Positions 32,970-42,167 of a stretch of DNA of 64,000 nucleotides are shown here, one piece after another. Position numbers and translations under genes: made by a program. How positions within the stretch are numbered: position 1 is the stretch's first letter; each line of letters begins with the position of its first letter. The notes below the pieces were generated by a model. It ran no database searches, had not been told where the DNA came from, and saw only the letters and a list, made by a program, of their open reading frames with translations. Source of the DNA: CAXTPV01 sp965276715 (lineage in GTDB: Bacteria; Pseudomonadota; Alphaproteobacteria; Acetobacterales; Acetobacteraceae); assembly GCA_965276715.1 (NCBI GenBank), contig OZ255622.1:1364001-1428000 (forward strand), read 5' to 3'.

Positions 32970-35900
32970 ATGCCCCTCCTCGCGTGGCGACATGTGGTGA
33001 TGCTCGCAGCCCCGGTTCTGCTCGGAACGACGATCGCGCGCGCGGCGCCCGCATTCACGCGCGGCGGCGACGGCGCGTTCAGGAACATCACCGCGACCGG
33101 CGGGGCGCTGCCGGGCGTCGACGTCTCCGGTGCCCTGGTGCAAGCGAACGGGTCGAGCACGACGATGGCGGCGCTGGCACTGGAGGCAGCGAGCGCGGTG
33201 CCGCTCGCGATGGCGGGGCAGCCGAACGGTTGGCTGAAGCTGGACGGGAACGGCCTGGTGCCGGCCGCTTCCATTCCCGCCAGCGTTCTGAGCGGCATCG
33301 ATCCGGTCGCGCGATCGACGGCTGCCACGGCGGCCGCGGCGGCGGCGGCCGCCGTTCCGGCGAGCACCGCGAACAGGGCGGGCGGCTTCGCGCAGCTCGA
33401 CAGCAACGCGCTTGTGCCGCTCGCGCTGCTGCCCTCGAGCGTGACGTCGCCCATGGATACGGCGGCGCGGGCGCAGGCCAGCGCGGCACAGTCGGCAGCG
33501 AGCGCGGCGCAGGCGCTGGCGGCGACCGCGATGCCGTCGAGCCTGGCCAACAAGGCGGGCGGGTTCGCGCAGCTCGACAGCAACGCGTTGGTGCCGATCT
33601 CGGTGCTGCCGGCGAGTGTGACATCGCCGACGGACGCCATCGCGCGGGCACAGGCGGGTGCGGCGCAGTCGGCGGCGAGCGCGGCGCAGGCGCTGGCGGC
33701 GAACGCGATGCCGTCGAGCCTGGCCAACAAGGCGGGCGGGTTCGCGCAGCTCGACAGCAGCGCGCTGGTGCCGATCTCGGTGCTGCCGGCGAGCGTGACA
33801 TCGCCGACGGACGCGGTCGCGCGGGCACAGGCGGGTGCGGCGCAGTCGGCGGCGAGCGCGGCGCAGGCGCTGGCAGCCGCGGCCGTGCCCGCGAGCGTGG
33901 GCGGCAAGGCGGGCGGATTCGCGCAACTCGACGGCAACGGACTGATCCCGACCGGGGTGATGCCGAAGAGCGGCATTGCCGCCGGAGCATGCCTCAAGGC
34001 TACATTCGACCTGACCGGCCGGGCGACGTCGTGCGCTGGACTGACAGGCAAGGACATCCCTGCCGATGGCACGAGCATCGGTGTCGATCCGAACGGCAAC
34101 CTGATGGCGCTCGGTGGCGCCGGTGTCGACCCGACGGCACGCACGGCTGCCGCCAGTGCGCAGTCGGTCGCGAATGCCGCGATTCCCGCAAGCCAGATTG
34201 GAGTGACGGTGCCTGGTCTGGATCCCGCCAGATCGCTGTCGCAATCTCTTTCGGCCGCGGCGGCGGACGCCACACAGCGCACCTTCGCGCAGCATTGGAA
34301 TGACACGATCAACGCGGCCGACTACGGCGTCGATTGCGATGCGGGAATTGCCGTGTTTTTCACGGGAAACACCTCCTCGACGACGATCACCTCTGGAAGT
34401 TACGTGTTCGGCCCCGATGATGTCGGCCGGCCGCTGAAGGGCGGTTACTATTGGGGGCCGTGGCGAGCGACGATCACCGGCTACGGCCCGGTCGTGAACG
34501 GCGTGAGTTCGGCCACTGTTTCGACACCACCCAACGTGAATGCAGCCAATGATGCCGGCTACATGACCTACACTACCGACAACTCGGCCGCGATGCAGCG
34601 GGTGTATCAGCATTATCTGAACGCACCGAAGGGGGCGATGGTCTCCTGGCCCATCGGCAAGTGCGACTTCTCGCAACCGCAAAGTTGGGTCGTCACCAAG
34701 CCGCTCCGCTTCAGCGGGATGGGTATCGGCGCGACCCAGTTCGTCATGACCGCCCCGAACACCGATGCGTTCCATTTCCTTGTCGGCGCCCCTGGCAACA
34801 AAGTCGACATCACGCTCGACGACTTCACGATATCCAAATCCGATCCCAACAATGCGTTCACGCAAGGAACTCGATTTGCGAACAAGGCCATTAGCGTGGA
34901 AGCATATAATGACGTAGGTCAAAACGCCGGAATTCTCGTCGCATCCCACATCCAGATCCAAGGACAGGATCACGACGACACCTCGCACGGCTGGAATGTC
35001 GGACTCGAAGTCAACAGCTTTGCCAGGCCGGTGATCGAATACGTCAACGTGAAAAATGGTGGTGTCGCCGACGGCTGGAACGGCGCCTACGCCAATGCCC
35101 CCAACCCGCTGGTCAATGGCGCGGCGGCGATACCGGCCGGAATCCTGCCCGGCAATGGCGATGATTTCTGGATCCACGGGACCGCGAGCAATAACGGAAG
35201 TGTCGCTGCCGCTGAGGTTGCCGGCACGGCGACGGTTCCAATGAATGCGGCGGGACTTGGCGTGAATGCCGGCGACACGGTGGAAGATGTCAACGCCGAC
35301 GTGATTGTCGGCATTGCCTATTCGGTCTTGAACAACTCGATCGTCTTCAATGCCACGACTGCAACCGCCGCGGCTCCAACCGGAGCGACCACTGTCTCCG
35401 TCGCACCGAACGGCAGCAACATCGGTCTTGGCTCGGGAACGATCGTTGATGTGACAACCGGCAACACGTTGGGGACTGGTACGGTCTCCGGAAGCACAGT
35501 CACCTTTCCCTCGGGCGGGATTGCGAATGCAGTGGCAGCGAGCGACATCCTCTCGAGCGGGATCGCGGGATCGGTTTCCTCCGGCGACCAACTGGCCAAC
35601 AGTAGCTCTTACGCGATCGATACGGCCTTCGAGCACAATGGTTCCGACGGCGGAAATGTCGGCCTCGATATCGAGGACTTCCAGGGCGGCTACGTGACCG
35701 ATTACGACGCGGTGTATGGAGGCTACGAGATCCGCTCGGAGCACAACGACGCTGACAGTCTACCAGAACTGATGGAGATCGAGGACAGTCTGTTCAACGG
35801 CTTCCTGATGGACATCGACCTCAACGGTGTTGGATGGCTCGGTCTGTCAAACAACGACATGCTGCACTCGTTCACCTCCCCGTTCTTCCAGGCCGTCTGG

Positions 35901-36758
35901 AACCACGGCGGCGGGTTGTGGACGATTTCGGGCAATCAGTTCAGTGCGCCGAACCAAGCTAGTGCATCGGGCGTCGCATTCACCGCGGACGGGCCGGACC
36001 CGTTCGGCGGTTTTCCGGAAACCGTTTCCGGAAACGTCGGTTTCAGCTTCAGCGGAACCTGTCTCTACACCGACAGCCACTATAGCGCCGTCATCGCGAC
36101 CGGGAACTCGTTCGAGGGCTGCGGGACTTACGTGACCGACGCCAACGGGAACAACGACTATGCCAATAACATCTTCCAATACCCAACGATGCTGTGGACG
36201 CCGTCGACCGGCACCGAGTTTCCGAACAAGGTTCTGATCGGCACCTACGCCAACGCCGGCCGCCTGACGATCCAGGACTTCCCGACCAGTTTCGTGCTCG
36301 CCAATCAGTTCGTGCTGGACTCCAGCCTGGGCACGATGACGGAGACGATGAATAGCACGCATGCGGACGCCTCGGGTGGCTTCTTCGGCTACGGCGGCCC
36401 GGGAACACTGGTCTTGGCAACGGGGACCAACAGCAAGTTCCCTGCACTGACGAAGGGCAACGCGGAGGTTTTCGGGCGGCTGCTCTGCGCCAACGCCTCT
36501 GCCTACATGGCCAGTTGGAGTGTGCTGGGTCATTACAGCCTGCAAGGAACGCCGGCAGTCGGTGGGCCGTCGGGCGCGGGTGTTTTTACGCCCGACAGCG
36601 ATGGGGATACCACCTTTGCGATCGGCGGCTCGTCTCCGCGCTTCTCGCTGACCCCGCAGCTTCTGCCGGGCGCATCACCCGGGGTGGAGGTGGTGATCGG
36701 CAATGGAACGCCAAACGCCAGTTGCACCGCCGATTTGAAGGAGATGATCGCACAGTGA
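32970..36758 (+). CDS. Large secreted beta-helix (tailspike/pectate lyase-like) protein with fibre repeats
   Basis: Encodes 1262 residues. The ATG at 32970 has AAAGGA upstream and is followed by a Sec signal peptide (hydrophobic about 9-20, cut near ARA-AP). Residues about 134-330 hold three 59-residue tandem repeats (ANKAGGFAQLDSNALVP plus a QSAASAAQALAA segment) and a partial fourth, reminiscent of phage tail-fibre collars. From about 440 (INAADYGVDCD) the protein looks like a parallel beta-helix of the tailspike or pectate-lyase type, with many short Asn/Gly turns. Two paralogues follow at 38551 and 44232. It is probably an extracellular glycan-binding or -cleaving protein; catalytic residues cannot be assigned. 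Confidence 0.72.
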   Translation: MPLLAWRHVVMLAAPVLLGTTIARAAPAFTRGGDGAFRNITATGGALPGVDVSGALVQANGSSTTMAALALEAASAVPLAMAGQPNGWLKLDGNGLVPAASIPASVLSGIDPVARSTAATAAAAAAAAVPASTANRAGGFAQLDSNALVPLALLPSSVTSPMDTAARAQASAAQSAASAAQALAATAMPSSLANKAGGFAQLDSNALVPISVLPASVTSPTDAIARAQAGAAQSAASAAQALAANAMPSSLANKAGGFAQLDSSALVPISVLPASVTSPTDAVARAQAGAAQSAASAAQALAAAAVPASVGGKAGGFAQLDGNGLIPTGVMPKSGIAAGACLKATFDLTGRATSCAGLTGKDIPADGTSIGVDPNGNLMALGGAGVDPTARTAAASAQSVANAAIPASQIGVTVPGLDPARSLSQSLSAAAADATQRTFAQHWNDTINAADYGVDCDAGIAVFFTGNTSSTTITSGSYVFGPDDVGRPLKGGYYWGPWRATITGYGPVVNGVSSATVSTPPNVNAANDAGYMTYTTDNSAAMQRVYQHYLNAPKGAMVSWPIGKCDFSQPQSWVVTKPLRFSGMGIGATQFVMTAPNTDAFHFLVGAPGNKVDITLDDFTISKSDPNNAFTQGTRFANKAISVEAYNDVGQNAGILVASHIQIQGQDHDDTSHGWNVGLEVNSFARPVIEYVNVKNGGVADGWNGAYANAPNPLVNGAAAIPAGILPGNGDDFWIHGTASNNGSVAAAEVAGTATVPMNAAGLGVNAGDTVEDVNADVIVGIAYSVLNNSIVFNATTATAAAPTGATTVSVAPNGSNIGLGSGTIVDVTTGNTLGTGTVSGSTVTFPSGGIANAVAASDILSSGIAGSVSSGDQLANSSSYAIDTAFEHNGSDGGNVGLDIEDFQGGYVTDYDAVYGGYEIRSEHNDADSLPELMEIEDSLFNGFLMDIDLNGVGWLGLSNNDMLHSFTSPFFQAVWNHGGGLWTISGNQFSAPNQASASGVAFTADGPDPFGGFPETVSGNVGFSFSGTCLYTDSHYSAVIATGNSFEGCGTYVTDANGNNDYANNIFQYPTMLWTPSTGTEFPNKVLIGTYANAGRLTIQDFPTSFVLANQFVLDSSLGTMTETMNSTHADASGGFFGYGGPGTLVLATGTNSKFPALTKGNAEVFGRLLCANASAYMASWSVLGHYSLQGTPAVGGPSGAGVFTPDSDGDTTFAIGGSSPRFSLTPQLLPGASPGVEVVIGNGTPNASCTADLKEMIAQ
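33369..33965 (+). repeat. 177-bp in-frame tandem repeats
   Basis: Three full 177-base units begin at 33369, 33546 and 33723, with a partial fourth from 33900. Each encodes 59 residues starting AN(R/K)AGGFAQLDS. Units 2 and 3 are nearly identical at DNA level, suggesting recent duplication. The unit length is a multiple of three, so copy-number change would alter only the length of the protein's stalk. Confidence 0.9.
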
Positions 36759-36891
36759 TCGTCGGAATCGGCTGCATCCGGGGGAGCAGGGAGGGTGGCT
36801 AAGGCGCCATTGACGCCAAGAGGAGGTCCGGGCTTGAGCATTGGAGGAGTTCGTGACCAATTACGGGTGAGTTGAGCGGATCCGACCTCTG

Positions 36892-38367
36892 ATGACCTAC
36901 GCTGTTCTGCTGAAGTGCCATTTCTGGGATGGCTTTGCGAAACGGCAGCTCGATCGACTGATCGACCATGCTCCGGGCGGGGACGTTTTCGTGGTTGTCA
37001 ACGAGTCGGCCGGCCCGGTTCCGGGGATCGACTACGATGAGAGCAAGATCATTCGGGTGACGGAAGGGTCGGCGAAAGCCGTCGGTCTTGAGCACCAGTC
37101 GAACCACAACATGTATTGGTATAGTGGCGACTATCATCTTCATCTGATGACCCGCCGCTATCCGGATTACGATTATTACATTGTTCTCGAACACGACGCC
37201 TTGATCATGTCGAACATGGACGAGTTGGTCAGGAGAATGGCCGAAGCCCAGATCGACTACGCGTCGCAGCCGATCCGCGAGCCGCTGCTGACGTGGGGTT
37301 GGCTTCCTTCATGCGAAGGCGTTTACGCGTTCGAGGACATCAGGCATTGGCTCATCTCGATCATGCTGTTGTCCCATCGCGCGGCGCATACGCTGTTCGA
37401 GAGACGGGTCCGCATGGGCCAGCGCCTACGCGATGGGGAGCTCAGAAACTGGCCCTTCAGCGAGGCGGCGGTTCCCACCGAGATGCATCTCGCCGGCTAC
37501 AAGATGGCCACGCTCGATCAGCTTGGCTCGATCCGATATTTTGCTTGGGCGCCTCCATTTGTCGAAGATGCCCTGCCGGCCATGGAAGGAGCCGTCTTCG
37601 TCCATCCCGTTCTGGACGCACGCAGGTTCGTAGCCGGACTTGACCAGTGGATGTCTCCCGCGGAGGCTTTCTTTTCGGCGGACCATCCAATGAGGCAGCG
37701 CATTATTGGTGATGCGCTCGCCCTCTATTTGCCACGGCTGCATGGCCGGCTATGGTCGGCGCGCCATTTCGAACTGGCGGAGCGCTGCACGGAACTCATG
37801 CGCAGTGTGGGCGACGCGGACTATCATCGTCGCCATGGCCTGGCCGAAGCGAATGTCGGCCTGAACAAGCCCGCCGTTCAAAGCTCCCTGTCGGAATTTT
37901 CTGTCTGTCCAGAAGAGGCGCGCGGCGCACTGACGGGACCGGTCAGCGGGCAGTTCAAATTCCACACCACGCGTGAATATCGTCCCTGGTGGATGGTCGA
38001 CCTCCTCGTCGTGGAGTTCATCGACGAGATCCGCGTCTTCAATCGGATTTTCCAGAACGAGCGGGCGCACGGCCTTGAGCTTCATGTCTCGCGTGACGGT
38101 CGCTCATGGAACTTGGCAGCAACGCACACGCCCCAAATCGTGTTTGGCCAAGGGCCAGACACACCCTGGATCGTCCAGTTGCAGCGAGCCGTCAGATTCG
38201 TGCGCCTTGAGCTTCCGCGAGACGGAGTGCTCCATCTCGACCAGGTCCATGTGATCCGAGGGAGCAAACTCGTCAGCGGAACCGGGTTCGAGAAGCAGTC
38301 TATCGCGAGCAATCCCTTAAGCCACCTGATCAGAGGAAACTTGTCGCGGACCAGTCCCGATCACTGA
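36892..38367 (+). CDS. GT-A-like protein with C-terminal discoidin-type domain (paralogue of 14522)
   Basis: Encodes 491 residues. It is similar throughout to the 14522-15907 gene: TYAVLLKCHFWDGF at the start, NMYWYSGDYHLHL, the acidic motif EHD at about 100-102, PTEMHLAGYKM and VHPVLDARRFVAG. The C-terminal discoidin-like domain has NKPAVQSSLSEF, RPWWMVDLL, EIRVFNRIF and FVRLELPRDGVLHLDQVHV. It lies between two beta-helix genes on the same strand. No signal peptide is seen, so it probably modifies a glycan precursor in the cytoplasm. Confidence 0.72.
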   Translation: MTYAVLLKCHFWDGFAKRQLDRLIDHAPGGDVFVVVNESAGPVPGIDYDESKIIRVTEGSAKAVGLEHQSNHNMYWYSGDYHLHLMTRRYPDYDYYIVLEHDALIMSNMDELVRRMAEAQIDYASQPIREPLLTWGWLPSCEGVYAFEDIRHWLISIMLLSHRAAHTLFERRVRMGQRLRDGELRNWPFSEAAVPTEMHLAGYKMATLDQLGSIRYFAWAPPFVEDALPAMEGAVFVHPVLDARRFVAGLDQWMSPAEAFFSADHPMRQRIIGDALALYLPRLHGRLWSARHFELAERCTELMRSVGDADYHRRHGLAEANVGLNKPAVQSSLSEFSVCPEEARGALTGPVSGQFKFHTTREYRPWWMVDLLVVEFIDEIRVFNRIFQNERAHGLELHVSRDGRSWNLAATHTPQIVFGQGPDTPWIVQLQRAVRFVRLELPRDGVLHLDQVHVIRGSKLVSGTGFEKQSIASNPLSHLIRGNLSRTSPDH

Positions 38368-38550
38368 TTGGCGGTCTTGAGAATCGGAGGATGATCGCGC
38401 GCGCACGCCCCATATTCTCATAAATAAGAACAGGCGACGATCTTTCCCTGGAAGTTCTGTTTCCAAGATTGTGTCCGACCCTCTAACAAGGTTTGCGGAA
38501 CGTTAGGAAGTCATTTATATCCGCCCCTGAATTGCTGCGGAAGCTTACCC

Positions 38551-40737
38551 ATGACGTTCAAGGCGCTGTTAGTGGCTGTCTCATCCGTCTGCCTCGCCAC
38601 GTCCGTCTCTGAAGCGTCCAATCCGACATCGGTGAAAGTCGATGCCGCGATGGCCGCCAGCATTGCCGCCTCGGTTCCGGGTTCGGTCGCACAGACACTA
38701 GCCGCCTCGTACAGCTCAATTTTATATGGAGCCGATTACGGGATGCAGTGTGACGGCATCGACGACGCGACAGCCGGCTTGAACGCTGTCCTCGCCGCAG
38801 CACAGACCAGCTCAAGTCTCGCGAACGCCCAGGCGAGCGGCGCCCAAGTTGTACTGCCCGGCGGTGTCTGCCTGATCTCCGGCGCTATCAACGTCGCGGT
38901 CACCAAATCGATGGAGGTGACGGGGATCGGTGTGGGAGCAACGCACCTCGAGTGGACGGCCCCCACCAACGGGTTGATGTTCACGGTTTCCAATAACGCC
39001 AGTTTGACAATCAATGGCATGACCATTAGCAAACGCCCCGGCGTCAATCCGTCCGGGTCGACATTTCTCGGACAAGCTCTATCTATCGCGGCCGGTGGCC
39101 CTGAAGTCACCACCTACAACACCTATCTGCCGCGGCATCAGAATGTTGGCGCGATCACGGTTTCCAACATCTCGATCTATCCTGGCAATCCAAACGGACA
39201 GACCGATTCATGGGCCGTCGGCGTCGACTTGACGGATCTGGCAGGACCGACGATCTCCAATGTCTCGGTCAATATGCCGGGCTGGGGAACGCTGCCGAAC
39301 CCGAATGGTTTGGCGACGCCAATCTCGGGTCTGCCCTCGCCAGCATCGCCCGGACCGCCGAACCGCGGTTTGGCTACCCGCACGTCCGGCACCAACGGGA
39401 GTGGCAGCACGGCGAGCAATCTCGGCATCGGTGTCGCCGACGGCGTATTGCTGCAAGGCACCGATCCGACATCGAGCGATCCGAACGCGGGAGACTACAG
39501 CGTCGATGCCGTCATCTCCGATCTGAGCACGTCCGGAGGCCTGGTCGGGCTTGACCTCTATCGTTTCCAGGGCGCCTACATCTCCAGCTTCAAGTCGGTC
39601 GCCGACGTGATGGGGATTCGCGCGGACACGCCCAACAACGTGTCGGAGCTAATCTCGGTCAACGGATCACAATTCAACGACACTGTCGACGGCATCTATC
39701 TTAATGGTGTCGCCGGTAGCAGCCTGACAGGCGACTACTTCCTTCACGCGGATGGTGGCGTGCAGGGCCTGCCGGCATGGGCTGCCATCTGGGTCAGGGA
39801 CGGGACCAACAACTCGCTGAGCGGCAACAACATCAACGGAGATGGCAGCGGCTCGATCGCTCCGGAATACGGAGTGTATCTGACTGACGATGCGCAGGAT
39901 GGGACCGGCGGTTTCCCTGATACCGTATCAGGAAACGAGATCGCGCAGGTGAACGGCATCTGCATCGGCAACGACAAGTATGTCACCGCGATCAGCGTCA
40001 CGGGCAATTCCTTGCGCGGTTGCGCCACATACACGTCCGATGGCGCAGCCAATATTCCCTACTACACCGATGACAACAGCTACGTGAACAACATCTCCAA
40101 CACGCCGGATATCTCGGAAACCAGTGATGGATTGAGCATTCCGCAGGCCGTCACCGTCGGGTCGTTCGCGACGGTGGGTTCGTTGAAGATCCTGTCCAAC
40201 AACGTCCAGACGTTCCTGCTCGACAGTTCGGGCAACCTGTCGGTTGCCGGCAACTTCACGATGGGCGGCAACCTGACGATGGGCGGCTCCCTGGTGGCAT
40301 ATGGCATCGTGCAGACCAATTCGATGTTCGCCGGGAACCTGTTCGTGCTGGGGAACAACCATCATTCCATCTATGAAGAAGCGGCCGGCGGCTTCATCAC
40401 TGGGACCGGCGTGCTGCCGCTCACTGTTCCGGCGGGAGGTTTCCCGGGTCTTTCCTACGGGATGGCGGCGGTGAACGGCGAACTATTTTGCGCCGCCGGG
40501 GGATTTCGGATCAGCTGGCGCATCCATGGCCACTGGGTACCCAGCAACGGGACGGCAGCAGCGACCGTCTTCCAGGCCACGCCGGAGACGGATGGTGATA
40601 CCAGCTTTGCCCTGTCGCATCTGACCGTCACACCCCAGCCGATCGCCAACCCGCCGGGCGTCCAGGTGATAGTCGGTGGCAGCTTTGTGCAGACGCTGGA
40701 CTGCACAGCCGACCTGCGCGAGATGGTTGACAACTAA
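38551..40737 (+). CDS. Secreted beta-helix protein, second paralogue
   Basis: Encodes 728 residues from ATG 38551 (GGAAG about eight bases upstream). A signal peptide is clear (TFKALLVAVSSVCLATSVSEAS). The mature protein starts with ILYGADYGMQCDGIDD, an opening shared with the paralogues (ADYGVDCD at 32970, STYGMKCDGK at 44232), then ASGAQVVLPGGVCLISG and repeated Asn/Gly-rich strands (VSGNEI, VTGNSLRGC) typical of right-handed beta-helices. It ends with a C-terminal DCTADLREM segment also found in the first paralogue (SCTADLKEM). It lacks the tandem fibre repeats. It is probably extracellular. Confidence 0.72.
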   Translation: MTFKALLVAVSSVCLATSVSEASNPTSVKVDAAMAASIAASVPGSVAQTLAASYSSILYGADYGMQCDGIDDATAGLNAVLAAAQTSSSLANAQASGAQVVLPGGVCLISGAINVAVTKSMEVTGIGVGATHLEWTAPTNGLMFTVSNNASLTINGMTISKRPGVNPSGSTFLGQALSIAAGGPEVTTYNTYLPRHQNVGAITVSNISIYPGNPNGQTDSWAVGVDLTDLAGPTISNVSVNMPGWGTLPNPNGLATPISGLPSPASPGPPNRGLATRTSGTNGSGSTASNLGIGVADGVLLQGTDPTSSDPNAGDYSVDAVISDLSTSGGLVGLDLYRFQGAYISSFKSVADVMGIRADTPNNVSELISVNGSQFNDTVDGIYLNGVAGSSLTGDYFLHADGGVQGLPAWAAIWVRDGTNNSLSGNNINGDGSGSIAPEYGVYLTDDAQDGTGGFPDTVSGNEIAQVNGICIGNDKYVTAISVTGNSLRGCATYTSDGAANIPYYTDDNSYVNNISNTPDISETSDGLSIPQAVTVGSFATVGSLKILSNNVQTFLLDSSGNLSVAGNFTMGGNLTMGGSLVAYGIVQTNSMFAGNLFVLGNNHHSIYEEAAGGFITGTGVLPLTVPAGGFPGLSYGMAAVNGELFCAAGGFRISWRIHGHWVPSNGTAAATVFQATPETDGDTSFALSHLTVTPQPIANPPGVQVIVGGSFVQTLDCTADLREMVDN

Positions 40738-40768
40738 GCGCCGCGACTGACGTCGATACCTCGAGAAA

Positions 40769-41701
40769 CTACTTGTCTAACGGGACCAGCTGTCTCTCCA
40801 GCCGGTCGAGTTTCTCAATGATCGTCGCGTGAAGGACCGCCGTCGCCCGGGACGCGTATTCCGTCCGCAGTGACGCAGGAATCGAGGCATGCTGCCTCTC
40901 GAGCTCGGCGATAAACCGAACGACATTGCCTTTCTCCTTGGCATCGGAGAAATGCCTTTGGAGATAATCCTGGGCGCCCAGGACCGGATGGACCATCTTG
41001 ACCGTCGAGGACATCCATCCGGGATCCTCAAGAAGGTAAGGCAGCCAGGGATGAAACATGTCGTTGCGATAGGAGTTCGGAACAAGTTCGTTGACGTCTC
41101 GAATAACGAAGCCGCCGGACTGCACGAGAGCGCTCGGGACGAACGCCTCGCAAAACACCGGCCCCTCGACCGTGAGGTGAAATGTCTCCCGTCGTCGAGC
41201 CTCGGCCAGGTAGTCAATGGCGCGCGCCGACATCCCAATGAACGGGAAATAGATACCGTAGATCTCGGCGAAGGCGTGTTTCGATTTGGGATACCAGAAC
41301 CAGCTCTGGTCTGCTTTCTCGAACTTGCCGCCGAGCAGGTCGACAGGTTGCGCATGGACCGCATCGATCACGCTGTCGACGAAGTGGCGTCCACCCAAGG
41401 GGAAATGCACGTCATCTTCAATGACGATGATAAAGTCATGAAGGGGCAGACGTTCACGCAGGAAGTTGAAAAGGAAATCGCTGCAATGGACCAGACTGGC
41501 CTCTTTGACGTAAGTGGCCCCGAGGGGAGCCATGATGTCCACAGTGTGAACCAGCTTGGTGGCTCCAAAGGCTTCGATCGTGGAACGTGTTTCATTTGCT
41601 GCAAGAAAAAGATCGTACTGGTCGGAATGCGCCAAGGACGCGAGCAACGCCTCGAGCTTCTGGGTCGTTCGATGCGCTCGGACGGCGACTGCAATCTTCA
41701 T
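40769..41701 (-). CDS. Putative glycosyltransferase-like protein
   Basis: Encodes 310 residues from ATG 41701. It begins MKIAVAVRAHRTTQKLEALLASL and contains IIVIEDDVHFPLG, an acidic DD motif at the place where GT-A enzymes bind the metal-nucleotide. Later segments are GPVFCEAFVPSALV and YRNDMFHPWLPYLL. There is no membrane segment or signal peptide. It is convergent with the 38551 beta-helix gene. Sugar-transferase activity is inferred from the fold-like pattern and the surrounding genes. Confidence 0.65.
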   Translation of the reverse strand: MKIAVAVRAHRTTQKLEALLASLAHSDQYDLFLAANETRSTIEAFGATKLVHTVDIMAPLGATYVKEASLVHCSDFLFNFLRERLPLHDFIIVIEDDVHFPLGGRHFVDSVIDAVHAQPVDLLGGKFEKADQSWFWYPKSKHAFAEIYGIYFPFIGMSARAIDYLAEARRRETFHLTVEGPVFCEAFVPSALVQSGGFVIRDVNELVPNSYRNDMFHPWLPYLLEDPGWMSSTVKMVHPVLGAQDYLQRHFSDAKEKGNVVRFIAELERQHASIPASLRTEYASRATAVLHATIIEKLDRLERQLVPLDK

Positions 41702-42167
41702 GACGCTGACACCTGAGGGAACGTGGTTTGAAGTCGTCGGGCGCGTCGCGGCTTACCGGGGCACCGCCTGTTCGAGGCGATCCTCCAGGTCGTCCGCGCT
41801 TGGCGAGGATATGACAAGCTGCTTCGCGGAAACTAGCAGGACGAAGGGAGTTCATCAAAGCCCCAGCCGGCGCGACCGGCTGGGTCTGGCAGCGTTTCCC
41901 GCCGGACATGCGGACAAATGGGACATGATTTGACCCCGCGCGCCGAGGTTGGCGGAGAGCGTCTGGTCCGGTCCCAGCGAGCGACCGGGTGAAGTGACGA
42001 ACGACACGATGGCTGGGTGCCCGACCCCGCCAAACCGGTCTTGGTGTCCGCGTGCCACGCGGGGGATCAGCGGGGTTGGTTGCGGGTGAGAGGAAGGCGT
42101 GGCATATCGATGGCGCGGCCGCCAGGGGCCGTCCAAGTGATGGTTTCAGGCTAGGTAATACCGACCG
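41702..42167. other. 466-base intergenic region with a strong hairpin
   Basis: No supported gene. A perfect 9-bp stem CCCAGCCGG/CCGGCTGGG with loop CGCGA lies at 41862-41884. The rest shows short open frames on both strands that look like shadows. It separates divergent genes (40769-41701 minus, 42168-44066 plus), so promoters must lie here. A decayed insertion-sequence remnant is possible, but no transposase motif or terminal repeat is recognisable. Confidence 0.45.

Noticed and set aside
32784..35744. Long minus-strand frame opposite the first beta-helix gene
   Set aside because: The translation is Arg-rich and repetitive because it is the complement of the 177-bp repeats; no start signal or domain, while the plus-strand frame has a signal peptide and ribosome binding site.
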